Positions 9,334 to 18,255 of a DNA stretch of 64,000 nt are shown in pieces. The translations under genes and the position numbers were made by a program. The notes under the pieces were generated by a model. That model made no database searches and was not told where the DNA came from. It saw only the letters and a program-made list of their open reading frames with translations. Position 1 is the first letter of the stretch; each line of letters opens with the position of its first letter. The DNA is from Desulfopila_A sp964446655 (lineage in GTDB: Bacteria > Desulfobacterota > Desulfobulbia > Desulfobulbales > Desulfocapsaceae), in assembly GCA_964446655.1 (NCBI GenBank), contig CAYUPL010000016.1:1-64000 (forward strand), in the 5' to 3' direction.

Positions 9334-10044
9334 ATGAATACAGCCTGTCGTGCGTGTGGGAAGCAATTGAAATTGAGCAGCAAAATGCTGGAGAGCATCA
9401 ATGCGCTCGGGCCGGGAAAAAGCATTCGGGTAAAATGTCCCGGCTGTTCCAGTGCCATTGTCCTTGATAGCTCAGTTGCCGTGCCGGCCAAAAAACAACC
9501 GGATCAACAGGAGAGCAAAAAAAAGATCATTACCGGCCACAAGGTCAAGCCGCCGGAGCCCCCTGACATTTCCTGGCTCGAGGAGGGGGTCTTTGATGAA
9601 GAGCAGGTGATAGAAGATGTCCCCCTGGCTTTGATTCTGATGGATGATTCAGATAGCCGGGATACCGTCATTGAAAGTATCGAGGGTATAGGCTACAAAT
9701 CGGAGATCGTCAAAAACTCGCGGGAAGCCATGGAAAAAATGCAGTTTGTCGAGTACTCCTGTGTCATTCTGCATTCGAAATATGAAGGAAAAGAGCTGGC
9801 TTCGTCACCTTTTCATGCATATATGTGCAACATGGCGATGGAAAGAAGGCGTTTTGTCTTTTATGCTCTGCTCGGCGAGGAATTCAAGACGCTTTATAAT
9901 CTGCAGGCGCTTGCCTATTCTGCTAATCTGGTCGTCAATGAAAAAGAAATTCCGTATTTTAATGTGATTATTCGTAAGGCCATCCCGGAATATGAGGAGC
10001 TTTTCGGCCCCCTCATGGAGGAGCTGCGCGTTTATGGCAAATGA
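9334..10044 (+). CDS. Zinc-ribbon protein with a receiver-like C-terminal domain
   Basis: A 236-residue protein of unknown role. Residues 4-40 form a zinc ribbon (CRACG and CPGCSS). A charged linker follows, then from about residue 90 a domain beginning VPLALILMDDSDSRDTVIE that resembles a response-regulator receiver. It has an acidic pocket (DDSD), but at the strand where a phosphorylatable Asp is expected it reads CVILHSKYEG, so phosphorylation by the usual route is doubtful. The start at 9334 is preferred over an upstream ATG because AGAGGT lies just before it. It follows the pilus ATPase by about 140 bases; a link to pilus control is only inferred. Confidence 0.7.
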   Translation: MNTACRACGKQLKLSSKMLESINALGPGKSIRVKCPGCSSAIVLDSSVAVPAKKQPDQQESKKKIITGHKVKPPEPPDISWLEEGVFDEEQVIEDVPLALILMDDSDSRDTVIESIEGIGYKSEIVKNSREAMEKMQFVEYSCVILHSKYEGKELASSPFHAYMCNMAMERRRFVFYALLGEEFKTLYNLQALAYSANLVVNEKEIPYFNVIIRKAIPEYEELFGPLMEELRVYGK

Positions 10045-10244
10045 GATATAGTGTTATGAACTTTCTCCTTTTGCGCTTGTGGGTGACCTTCTGTCCCAGG
10101 CTGTGATGGATGCTTCCTGTCCGTGGTTTTCTGCGGTTTCGTATAAACTTTTCTTTACTGCATTGCTTTAAGGGTACATTCCGCCATGACCATGTTTCAT
10201 GGCCGGAGTACTCTGTCGCTTTGTTTCTACAGGTGTTAATATTC

Positions 10245-11780
10245 ATGATAAAACAATTTATCAGTACAACCCGGCTCGCTATTCAGAATGCTGTTCAACG
10301 TGGCAAACGCAAGTCGCTTGCTTTTTTGCCGGGGAAATTTCGACAGGACCATGACAAGGTTGTCTCCTCCTCTCCGGATTTACAAGACAATCAGACTGAA
10401 GAAGCTTTGCAGGTTGATACTCCTGGGCAGCAGGAACCTCTACCTGTTGTCGAGCGGCGCAAGCCTCCCAAACGAAAAAAATGGCAGCTTGAAAGTTTTG
10501 AGGTTGAGGAGCAGGAAGGGGAGGTCCGTTTTCATGATATCGGTTTGCCTCTGCCTCTGATGCATGCTATTTCCGACCTTGAGTTCCGGTATTGCACCGC
10601 GGTTCAGGCCGAATCAATCCCGCACCTGCTTGAGGGCAGGGATCTGGTCGCCAATGCCAATACCGGAACAGGGAAAACCGCGGTTTTTCTCATCGCCATC
10701 ATTGCTCGCCTGCTGCGTCAAAAAAGGCAGATGCCGGCAGGTACGGCCAGATCTCTGGTTATTGCTCCTACGCGGGAACTCGTTATCCAGATAGCCAAGG
10801 ATGCCAAACTGTTGAGTCGCTATTGTAATCTCAGAATAGCCGCGGTATACGGCGGCACGGACTATCAGAGGCAGATGGATCATTTCGCTGAGCACAGCTG
10901 TGATATAGTGGTGGCAACTCCTGGAAGGCTGCTCGATTTTTGCCGGAAAAAGGTAATCGATCTGCGACAATGCGAAATACTGGTGATCGATGAGGCCGAT
11001 CGCATGCTCGATATGGGCTTTATACCGGATGTCCGTAGCATTGTTCACCAGCTTCCCGGGGGAAAAGCGAGACAGACCTTGATGTTCTCGGCCACCATAA
11101 CCGAAGAGGTGAACAGACTGGCTTCGCAGTGGTGCAGGAATCCGGTTAATGTTGCCATCGAGCCGGAGCAGGTCGCTGTAGAAAGTGTTGATCAGCTGGT
11201 CTATCTGGTCACAAGTTCGGAAAAATACCCGATTCTGTATAATCTCATACAGGGCAATGAGGGTGGCCGGGTGGCGGTTTTTGCCAACCAGAAATCCGAG
11301 GCCGGCAGACTGTATGACAGATTGCGCAGAAACGGTATTGACTGTACTCTGTTAACCGGTGATGTGCCGCAGAAGAAGAGAATGGACCGCCTGGAGCGAT
11401 TTCGTTCAGGAAAAGTACAGGTACTGGTTGCCACTGACGTGGCGGGCAGAGGACTCCATGTGGAGGGCATAACCCATGTGGTCAATTATAGTCTGCCCTA
11501 CGAGCCGGAGGATTATGTCCATCGGATCGGGCGAACAGGTCGGGCCGGGGCAGCCGGAGTCTCCATCAGTTTTGCCTGTGAGGAGGACAGCTTTGTTCTT
11601 CCTGATATTGAAGAATTTATAGGAAGGAAGCTGGAATGCTGTGTTCCGGACGAGCATTTGCTGCAAGAACCACCCAAGGGAACTGCACCCCAAAATCCCG
11701 GTAGGCCGAGACGCCCTCAAGGAAAAAAGGGTAGAGGAAACCGGCCCAGGGGGTATAAAGGGAACGCCAAAAAAACCTGA
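10245..11780 (+). CDS. DEAD-box ATP-dependent RNA helicase
   Basis: RNA helicase of the RhlE/RhlB group, 511 residues. All core motifs are visible: Q-motif region FRYCTAVQAESIP, motif I ANTGTGKTA, motif Ia PTRELVIQ, TPGRLLDF, motif II VIDEADRMLDMGF, motif III SATI, then VATDVAGRGLH and HRIGRTGRAG in the second RecA domain. The basic N-terminal 110 residues and the C-terminal tail rich in Pro, Arg, Gly and Lys are low-complexity RNA-binding extensions. The start at 10245 is my choice, with AGGTG nine bases upstream; a 45-residue longer form is possible but looks non-coding. Likely acts in ribosome assembly or RNA decay, as for the family. Confidence 0.9.
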   Translation: MIKQFISTTRLAIQNAVQRGKRKSLAFLPGKFRQDHDKVVSSSPDLQDNQTEEALQVDTPGQQEPLPVVERRKPPKRKKWQLESFEVEEQEGEVRFHDIGLPLPLMHAISDLEFRYCTAVQAESIPHLLEGRDLVANANTGTGKTAVFLIAIIARLLRQKRQMPAGTARSLVIAPTRELVIQIAKDAKLLSRYCNLRIAAVYGGTDYQRQMDHFAEHSCDIVVATPGRLLDFCRKKVIDLRQCEILVIDEADRMLDMGFIPDVRSIVHQLPGGKARQTLMFSATITEEVNRLASQWCRNPVNVAIEPEQVAVESVDQLVYLVTSSEKYPILYNLIQGNEGGRVAVFANQKSEAGRLYDRLRRNGIDCTLLTGDVPQKKRMDRLERFRSGKVQVLVATDVAGRGLHVEGITHVVNYSLPYEPEDYVHRIGRTGRAGAAGVSISFACEEDSFVLPDIEEFIGRKLECCVPDEHLLQEPPKGTAPQNPGRPRRPQGKKGRGNRPRGYKGNAKKT

Positions 11781-12154
11781 GTCCGGTTTCTGCCCCGGGA
11801 ATCGCACTGTTTTTTACCTTGCAGTTGCATTGGTTTTCGCCATTTTCTCGAGGAAAAATCTGATCAGATCCGGATACGGCCTTGCGAAGTATTGATTCTG
11901 TAATACTGTTTTCTCTGTGGAGAAGAACAACGGTAAAAGGAAAAAAGAGGAAAAATCCTTTCCTAACCCGGCATTTTTTTTCTTCAGCGGAAGAAAATCT
12001 TGTAAGTGCGATACAAATTTGCTATATGTTGTCGTTTTATAGTTTGTGATGCCATCGTTGTTGGTGGCTGAGTTTTATTATTTGAACACCCGAATTTCCG
12101 GGACAATGTGAACCTTTACCTAATTTGGCCTTTGGTCTAAAAAGAGCGAAATCC
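11781..12154. other. Intergenic region before rpsA
   Basis: 374 bases without a gene. It contains a plausible promoter for rpsA (12000-12028) and an A/G-rich stretch around 11930-11960. No RNA gene or repeat was recognised. Confidence 0.5.
12000..12028 (+). promoter_or_regulatory. Putative rpsA promoter
   Basis: TTGTAA at 12000-12005 and TATATG at 12023-12028 are separated by exactly 17 bases, the optimal sigma-70 spacing. The start codon of rpsA follows about 127 bases later, leaving room for a long leader such as those used for S1 autoregulation in other bacteria. Confidence 0.5.
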
Positions 12155-13885
12155 ATGACAGAAGAATTAAACCAATCAACCCAGGAAACAGGCGGAGAAG
12201 AGTTAAGTTTTGCGGAACTCTTCGAAATGGAAGAAAACAACAAGGTGGTCGCGGTAGGCGATGTTACCAAAGGTACCATAATCGGTGCCGTGGAAGACTA
12301 CTTTCTTGTGGATGTCGGTGATAAGGCGGAAAGCTATATCGCCAAATCGGAGTTCCGTCTGGAAGAAGATGAAACAGTGGAGGTAGGTGATACCTTCGAG
12401 GTTTTTGTTGAGCGACGTAAGGAAGAAGGCGGACTTCTACTGTCCCGGGAAAAGGCCATTGCCATCAAGGTCTGGGAGGAAATTGCTAAAATCCAGGAAG
12501 ACGACGGCACTATCGAAGGCAGAATAGAAAGCCGTGTCAAAGGTGGAATGTCTGTTGATATAGGCGTTCCGGCATTCCTGCCCTACTCGCAGATTGATCT
12601 TCGCCCGGTAAAAGACCTGGATGCTCTGATAGGTGAAACATTTGAATTCAAAATCCTGAAGTTTAACCGTAAACGCAATAATGTCGTGATATCCCGCCGT
12701 GCCATTCTGGAAGAAGCCAGGAATGAGCTGCGCGAGAAGATGCGTTCCAAGCTGGAAGAGGGACAGATCATCAAGGGAGCAATCACCAACATTACCGATT
12801 ACGGGCTCTTTATCGACATGGGCGGCATGGACGGTCTTTGTCATATCACCGACCTTTCCTGGGGGCGGGTATCGCATCCGGCGAAATTGTACAAAGTCGG
12901 CCAGGAGCTTGAAGTCAAGGTTTTGAAATATGACCGCGATAACGACAGGGTTTCTCTTGGTGTCAAACAGTTGCGTGAAGATCCCTGGGCTACGGTGGCC
13001 GACAGGTATCCAGTCGGCGAGAAGACCGTCGGTACCGCTGTTTCAATAACGGATTATGGTGTCTTTGTAGAACTTGAAGAAGGTGTTGAAGGCCTTATTC
13101 ATGTCTCTGAGATGACCTGGTCGAAAAAACCCCGTCATCCTTCCAAAATGGTTACTGTGGGAGACCGGATCGAGGTTATGGTTCTGAATATCGAACCTGA
13201 GACCAAGCGGATCTCTCTCGGCATGAAGCAGCTGCAGCAGAATCCCTGGGATTTGGTTACCGAAAATTACCCGGTTGGTTCCATCATTGAAGGAAAAATC
13301 AAAAACATCACGGACTTTGGTGTATTTATAGGAATTGAGGAAGGTATTGATGGTCTTATCCATGTTTCCGATCTCTCCTGGACTGAGCGGATCAAACATC
13401 CGTCGGAGAAATATACCAAGGGTGAAACCATCCAGGCGGTTGTCCTGAAAATTGATAAAGAAAACGAACGCTTTTCTCTTGGCGTGAAGCAGCTTGTTCC
13501 TGATCCCTGGCAGGAGGCCTATAACAACTATCCATCCGGTACGGTTGTGGAGGGCGAAATAACCAATGTTACTGATTTCGGTGTTTTTGTGAAACTCGAA
13601 GAAGGCATTGAAGGTCTTGTGCATGTATCCGAGATCAGCAAGGATAAAGTCAAGACTCCTGTGGGAATGTACCAGGTTGGCGACACTCTGAAGGCTATTG
13701 TCATCAACGTCTCGGCAAAAGACAGAAAAATCGGTCTTTCCATAAAAACCCTTGAGGATGAAGGTGAGGAGCAGGCCGTTGAAAAACTGAAAAAGAAAGA
13801 AGAAAACGCTGCCGGTTCATCTCCTTCTACTTTTGGCGATTTACTGAAAGCCGCGGCGGAAGGTAGCCAGTCCGAGGACGAATAA
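12155..13885 (+). CDS. rpsA: 30S ribosomal protein S1
   Basis: RNA-binding ribosomal protein S1, 576 residues, bringing mRNA to the 30S subunit. Six S1 (OB-fold) repeats can be followed. The last four are near copies with the recurring pattern ITDYG(L/V)F(I/V), then EG(I/V)(E/D)GL(I/V)HVS and a closing (I/V)SLG-(V/M)KQL. The N-terminal two are more divergent, as expected for the ribosome-binding part. The acidic N-terminus and Ser/Glu-rich C-terminus are also typical. The start at 12155 (MTEEL) is chosen over an in-frame ATG ten codons upstream. A terminator follows at 13915 and then ihfB, the same rpsA-ihfB neighbourhood seen in Escherichia coli. Confidence 0.97.
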   Translation: MTEELNQSTQETGGEELSFAELFEMEENNKVVAVGDVTKGTIIGAVEDYFLVDVGDKAESYIAKSEFRLEEDETVEVGDTFEVFVERRKEEGGLLLSREKAIAIKVWEEIAKIQEDDGTIEGRIESRVKGGMSVDIGVPAFLPYSQIDLRPVKDLDALIGETFEFKILKFNRKRNNVVISRRAILEEARNELREKMRSKLEEGQIIKGAITNITDYGLFIDMGGMDGLCHITDLSWGRVSHPAKLYKVGQELEVKVLKYDRDNDRVSLGVKQLREDPWATVADRYPVGEKTVGTAVSITDYGVFVELEEGVEGLIHVSEMTWSKKPRHPSKMVTVGDRIEVMVLNIEPETKRISLGMKQLQQNPWDLVTENYPVGSIIEGKIKNITDFGVFIGIEEGIDGLIHVSDLSWTERIKHPSEKYTKGETIQAVVLKIDKENERFSLGVKQLVPDPWQEAYNNYPSGTVVEGEITNVTDFGVFVKLEEGIEGLVHVSEISKDKVKTPVGMYQVGDTLKAIVINVSAKDRKIGLSIKTLEDEGEEQAVEKLKKKEENAAGSSPSTFGDLLKAAAEGSQSEDE

Positions 13886-13914
13886 GGGACCGGCGCGGGT
13901 TCCATGAAGGTAAA

Positions 13915-13957
13915 AAGTTGTTTTGCCGGAGTAATTCGGTAAAACAACTTTTTTTTT
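13915..13957 (+). terminator. Rho-independent terminator after rpsA
   Basis: A 14-base arm at 13915-13928 pairs with 13937-13950 (AAGTTGTTTT...AAAACAACTT, one mismatch) around an eight-base loop, followed by a run of T to 13957. It separates rpsA from ihfB. Confidence 0.9.
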
Positions 13958-14006
13958 AATATCATAAAAGGCATTATGCCAATGAAGCATGGATGGGTTT
14001 GCAGGT

Positions 14007-14291
14007 ATGTTGAAGAAAGATCTGATTGATAAAGTAAGTGAAGAATTGTCGTTGCAGAAGCAGGATGTCGGAATGGCTCTTGATATCATTCTCGATACCA
14101 TGGGAGAAGCGCTGGCGGAAAACCGCAGAGTGGAGCTTCGCGGTTTCGGCAGTTTTTCCACCAGAAAAAGAAAGGCGCGCAGTACCAAAAATCCGCGAAC
14201 CGGTATCGTTATGGATATCCCGGAGAGGAAGACGCTCCATTTTACCATGAGTAAGTCTCTGAAAGAGTCTCTTATCAGTAAAACAGAGTAA
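14007..14291 (+). CDS. ihfB: Integration host factor / HU family DNA-binding protein
   Basis: Small DNA-bending protein of the HU/IHF family, 94 residues. Seen: N-terminal helices LKKDLIDKVSEELSL, the RVELRGFGSFSTRKRKA strand-turn, and the DNA-clamping arm with NPRTGIVMDIPERK. Its place directly after rpsA, as in Escherichia coli, favours IHF beta over HU. The start is uncertain: an ATG at 13989 would add six residues, while 14007 gives the usual family N-terminus. Its 3' end overlaps the convergent Sua5/YrdC gene by 17 bases. Confidence 0.88.
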   Translation: MLKKDLIDKVSEELSLQKQDVGMALDIILDTMGEALAENRRVELRGFGSFSTRKRKARSTKNPRTGIVMDIPERKTLHFTMSKSLKESLISKTE

Positions 14292-14883
14292 CGTCTCCCT
14301 TGCCCTCGCGCAGAATACTGGGAGTGTCGCCGGTAAGATCGATGACGGATGAGGGATCGGGGTAAACAGGTCCTCCATCAATAATCACATCGACCCTGTT
14401 TCCAATGAGCATTTCTATTGCATAGGCCTCAGTGGGAGGAGGGTCGTTTTCGTATGGTATGCTAGTGTTGATGATTGGGTTTCCCAATGTATCCAGCAAA
14501 AGAGAACAAATTGCTGAATCCGGTACCCGGATACCAACGGTTTTTTGCTTTGATGACATAAGCTTGGGAACAAGCTTCGTTCCGGGCAGAACAAAGGTGT
14601 AGGGGCCGGGAAGGTTCTTTTTCAGCAGCCGATAGGCGCTGTTGGAGACATGGGCGTACTCGCTGATGTTTTTCAGACTGGAGCACATGAACGTAAAAGG
14701 TTTGTCTTTGGGCCGCTGCTTTATCTGAATTATTTTTTTGATGGCCCTCTGGTTGAACATATCACAGCCGATGCCATATCCTGTGTCGGTTGGATAGCAT
14801 ATCGTTGCCCCGTTAATGAGTTGCTGGACGACCTGATCGATCAACCGTTGCTGAGGGTTGTCTGGATTGATTGAGATGATCAT
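14275..14883 (-). CDS. Sua5/YciO/YrdC family protein (threonylcarbamoyl-AMP synthase-like)
   Basis: Cytoplasmic protein of 202 residues in the YrdC fold. It would form threonylcarbamoyl-AMP from threonine, bicarbonate and ATP for the t6A modification of tRNA. Seen: YPTDTGYGIGCD near residue 30, IKQRPKDKPFTFM at about 53-65 with the family's K-x-R segment, LPGPYTFVLPG, and VGIRVPDS. The length fits the YciO-like subgroup, which lacks the Sua5 C-terminal domain, so the exact activity is less certain than the fold. It converges on ihfB with a 17-base overlap of coding ends. Confidence 0.85.
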   Translation of the reverse strand: MIISINPDNPQQRLIDQVVQQLINGATICYPTDTGYGIGCDMFNQRAIKKIIQIKQRPKDKPFTFMCSSLKNISEYAHVSNSAYRLLKKNLPGPYTFVLPGTKLVPKLMSSKQKTVGIRVPDSAICSLLLDTLGNPIINTSIPYENDPPPTEAYAIEMLIGNRVDVIIDGGPVYPDPSSVIDLTGDTPSILREGKGDVTLFY

Positions 14884-15134
14884 GTAGTATGTATTCTCCT
14901 CCCGGGAGTGAAAATTCTCTGCAAACTGATACTGTTAGATACTATATGTACGTGTTTTCGGAGAACAAGAACTTCGGAAAATACTACGTTATCTTTCTTG
15001 CTGCAACATTGAATAATACTGTATTGTACAGGCATGGATCCTAATAGCCGGTCACGCGTATCAGTCCGACCGGTATTTCTTTTTCCTCGCCTTTGCCTGT
15101 TATTATACTACTAATCGGAAAAAGGAGCCGACTT

Positions 15135-16598
15135 ATGTTACCTGAGAGTATTGAATTGGCGTTAACGTTCGATGATCTGTTGCTTGTCCCGGCCGCCTCG
15201 GAAGTCATTCCCAGTAAAGTTTCCCTGGCTACCAGGTTGACCAATGCAATCTCGCTCAATGCACCGCTTGTCAGCGCGGCGATGGACACCGTGACCGAGC
15301 ATCGGGCAGCCATTGCCATGGCTCGAGAGGGAGGCATTGGTATCATTCACAAGAATATGAGTATTGAGCAGCAGGTTCTCGAAGTGGAAAAGGTGAAAAA
15401 ATCGGAATCGGGTATGATCATTGATCCCATCACCGTCAACCAGTTTCAGTCGGTGGCCGAGGTTCAAAAGATTATGAGTACCTATAAGATTTCCGGCCTG
15501 CCCGTGCTTCATAAGGGCAAGCTGGTGGGGATCGTAACCAACCGCGACCTGCGCTTTGTGTCGGATAATGATCTTCGGGTTGCCGATGTCATGACCAGTA
15601 AAAACCTGGTTACCGCTAAAGTAGGCATCGATCTGGAGCACTCCAAGGCCCTGCTGCATGAACATAGAATTGAAAAGCTTCTGGTGGTTGATGATCATGG
15701 AAAACTGAAAGGTCTGATCACCATCAAGGATCTGGAAAAGATAAAGAAATATCCCCTGGCGGCCAAGGACGGTTTTGGGCGATTACTGGTTGGAGCCGCA
15801 CTTGGTGTAGGGGATACGTTGCTGGAAAATACGGAGAAATTAATCAAGGTAGGACTGGATGTGGCTGTTCTTGATTCAGCCCACGGTCACTCCAAAGGGG
15901 TTCTTAAATCCGTTGAAATGCTGAAGCAGACCTTCCCGGATCTGCAACTGATCGCAGGCAATGTGGCCACCTCCGAAGGGGCTTTGGATCTGATTAAGGC
16001 TGGTGCTAATGCAATCAAGGTCGGCGTGGGACCCGGTTCCATCTGTACCACCAGGATAGTTGCCGGGGTAGGTGTGCCACAGATGACAGCTCTGCGAAAT
16101 TGTGTCAAGGTAGGCGACAAGCATGACATACCGATCATTTCCGACGGGGGGATTCAGCACTCAGGCGATCTGGCTAAGGCCATTGGTGCCGGGGCTCACT
16201 CTATAATGATAGGCTCTCTTTTTGCAGGAACGGATGAAACACCCGGAGAGACCTTTTTATACCAGGGCCGGACGTATAAAGGGTATCGGGGCATGGGGTC
16301 TCTGGGAGCCATGGGGTCAGGCTCTTCCGACCGATATTTCCAGGCCGATGTCGTCAGTCAGGCAAAGCTTGTGCCCGAGGGAATAGAGGGCAAAGTGCCA
16401 TATCGTGGTCCGCTGGCCAATGTCATGTACCAGCTTCTCGGCGGATTGCGCTCCGGAATGGGCTATGTCGGGGCCGGGTCCATTGAAGAATTGCGCAAAA
16501 AAGCGCAGTTTGTGAGGATCTCATCTGCCGGACTGCGGGAATCCCATGTCCATGATGTCATAATAACCAAAGAGGCGCCCAACTACAGGACGGCTTAA
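15135..16598 (+). CDS. guaB: Inosine-5'-monophosphate dehydrogenase
   Basis: Oxidises IMP to XMP with NAD+, the first committed step to GMP. 487 residues. Seen: the N-terminal TFDDLLLVPA block, a pair of CBS domains at about residues 90-200, the catalytic loop GVGPGSICTTR with its active-site cysteine, the IMP phosphate region ISDGGIQHSGD, and the flap region GYRGMGSLGAM. The start at 15135 follows AAAGGAG; an in-frame ATG 14 codons earlier is rejected. guaA follows after 43 bases, forming a guanine-nucleotide operon. Confidence 0.98.
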   Translation: MLPESIELALTFDDLLLVPAASEVIPSKVSLATRLTNAISLNAPLVSAAMDTVTEHRAAIAMAREGGIGIIHKNMSIEQQVLEVEKVKKSESGMIIDPITVNQFQSVAEVQKIMSTYKISGLPVLHKGKLVGIVTNRDLRFVSDNDLRVADVMTSKNLVTAKVGIDLEHSKALLHEHRIEKLLVVDDHGKLKGLITIKDLEKIKKYPLAAKDGFGRLLVGAALGVGDTLLENTEKLIKVGLDVAVLDSAHGHSKGVLKSVEMLKQTFPDLQLIAGNVATSEGALDLIKAGANAIKVGVGPGSICTTRIVAGVGVPQMTALRNCVKVGDKHDIPIISDGGIQHSGDLAKAIGAGAHSIMIGSLFAGTDETPGETFLYQGRTYKGYRGMGSLGAMGSGSSDRYFQADVVSQAKLVPEGIEGKVPYRGPLANVMYQLLGGLRSGMGYVGAGSIEELRKKAQFVRISSAGLRESHVHDVIITKEAPNYRTA

Positions 16599-16641
16599 TT
16601 GTACACCGTTTATCACAATTTCACCATGATGGAAGAATACT

Positions 16642-18192
16642 ATGAATATTCATGAAGAAATGATTCTCATCCTTGATTTCGGTTCCCAGACGACTCAGCT
16701 CATCGCCAGAAGAATTCGTGAGCAGAAAGTCTATTGCGAGATTCACCCGTTCTCGACGGATCCGGAAAATATCAAGGCCATGCAGCCCAAGGGTATTGTT
16801 CTTTCCGGTGGTCCGGCATCGGTTTATGACAGCGATGCTCCGGTTTCGGATACACGTCTGTTTGAGCTTGGAATTCCTGTTCTGGGAATCTGCTACGGTG
16901 CGCAACTGATGGTGCAGCAGTTTGGCGGCAAAGTCGAAAAGGCCCGAAAACGAGAGTTCGGCAAGGCTGATTTGACGGTAAAGATCACCGATGGTCTCTT
17001 TGCCGGGTTGGAAACAGGCCGATCCAAGCATCAGGTCTGGATGAGTCATGGTGACAGGGTTGAGGTGATGCCGGATGGTTTTATCGCCACAGCCACAAGC
17101 GAAAACTCGCCGTTTGCCGCTTTTCGCCATAAGGAAAAGCCCTTTGTGGCGGTGCAGTTTCATCCCGAGGTTGCCCATACCCTCATCGGCAACGATGTCC
17201 TTCGAAATTTTATTTTTGGTATCTGTGGTTGCAGCCCGGACTGGACCATGCATTCCTTCATCGAGTCCAATGTTCAGGCTATTCGGGAAAAAGTCGGTTC
17301 CGCCAAGGTCATCTGCGCTCTTTCCGGTGGGGTCGATTCGTCCGTAACCGCTGCTATTGTTCATCGTGCCATCGGTGAGCAGCTGACCTGCATCTATGTC
17401 AATAACGGTCTTATGCGGACCGGTGAGTCGGAGTCGATTCTTCGTTTTTTTCGGGAAAAAAGTAAGTTGAAAGTAATCAGCGTTGATGCCGAAGAGTTCT
17501 TTCTCGGTGAACTCGAAGGTGTGGTGGATCCGGAAGTAAAAAGGAAACGGATCGGGCTGGGTTTTATCAAAATATTCGAAGATGAAGCGAAAAAACTTGG
17601 AGAGGTCGATTATCTTGCGCAGGGCACATTGTATCCGGATGTGATCGAATCTGTTTCTTTTCGCGGTGAAGCGCCTATAAAATCCCATCATAACGTCGGC
17701 GGTCTGCCGGAAGTGATGAAGCTCGACCTGATAGAACCTTTGCGGGAGCTGTTTAAAGACGAAGTCAGGGAGCTGGGGCTGGAGTTGGGACTGCCGGAAG
17801 AGGCTATCTACCGGCAGCCTTTTCCTGGACCGGGACTGGGTATCCGCATCATGGGCGAGATCACGGCGGAACGCCTTGCGATCGTACGCCAGGCCGATGT
17901 TATTGTCTTGGAAGAGATGAAAAAAAGTGGTTTGTACCGTAAAGTCTGGCAGTCTTTTGCTGTTCTCTTACCTATTCAGACCGTGGGGGTGATGGGGGAT
18001 TTCAGGACCTATGAGCACGTCATAGCCGTGCGTGCGGTGGATTCCAGAGATGCCATGACGGCCGACTGGTCACGGCTGCCCTACGAAATCCTCCAGACTA
18101 TCTCGGCACGGATCATAAATGAGGTGCGTGGTGTCAATCGAGTTGTGTATGATGTTTCCTCGAAACCCCCTTCTACCATTGAGTGGGAATAA
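16642..18192 (+). CDS. guaA: GMP synthase (glutamine-hydrolysing)
   Basis: Aminates XMP to GMP using glutamine and ATP. 516 residues with the normal order. An N-terminal class I glutamine amidotransferase domain has the nucleophile in GICYGAQLM and the His-Glu of QFHPEVAHT. An ATP-pyrophosphatase domain begins at LSGGVDSSV, and the C-terminal dimerisation domain ends KPPSTIEWE. It lies 43 bases downstream of guaB. Confidence 0.98.
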   Translation: MNIHEEMILILDFGSQTTQLIARRIREQKVYCEIHPFSTDPENIKAMQPKGIVLSGGPASVYDSDAPVSDTRLFELGIPVLGICYGAQLMVQQFGGKVEKARKREFGKADLTVKITDGLFAGLETGRSKHQVWMSHGDRVEVMPDGFIATATSENSPFAAFRHKEKPFVAVQFHPEVAHTLIGNDVLRNFIFGICGCSPDWTMHSFIESNVQAIREKVGSAKVICALSGGVDSSVTAAIVHRAIGEQLTCIYVNNGLMRTGESESILRFFREKSKLKVISVDAEEFFLGELEGVVDPEVKRKRIGLGFIKIFEDEAKKLGEVDYLAQGTLYPDVIESVSFRGEAPIKSHHNVGGLPEVMKLDLIEPLRELFKDEVRELGLELGLPEEAIYRQPFPGPGLGIRIMGEITAERLAIVRQADVIVLEEMKKSGLYRKVWQSFAVLLPIQTVGVMGDFRTYEHVIAVRAVDSRDAMTADWSRLPYEILQTISARIINEVRGVNRVVYDVSSKPPSTIEWE

Positions 18193-18255
18193 CATCAAAG
18201 GTACCTTGTTTTCACCTGCTTTTTCATTTTGAATTGAAGAGCAAGGAAGGTTGAA

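Noticed and set aside
16621..17691. A 356-codon minus-strand frame opposite guaA
   Set aside because: Antisense shadow of a certain gene.
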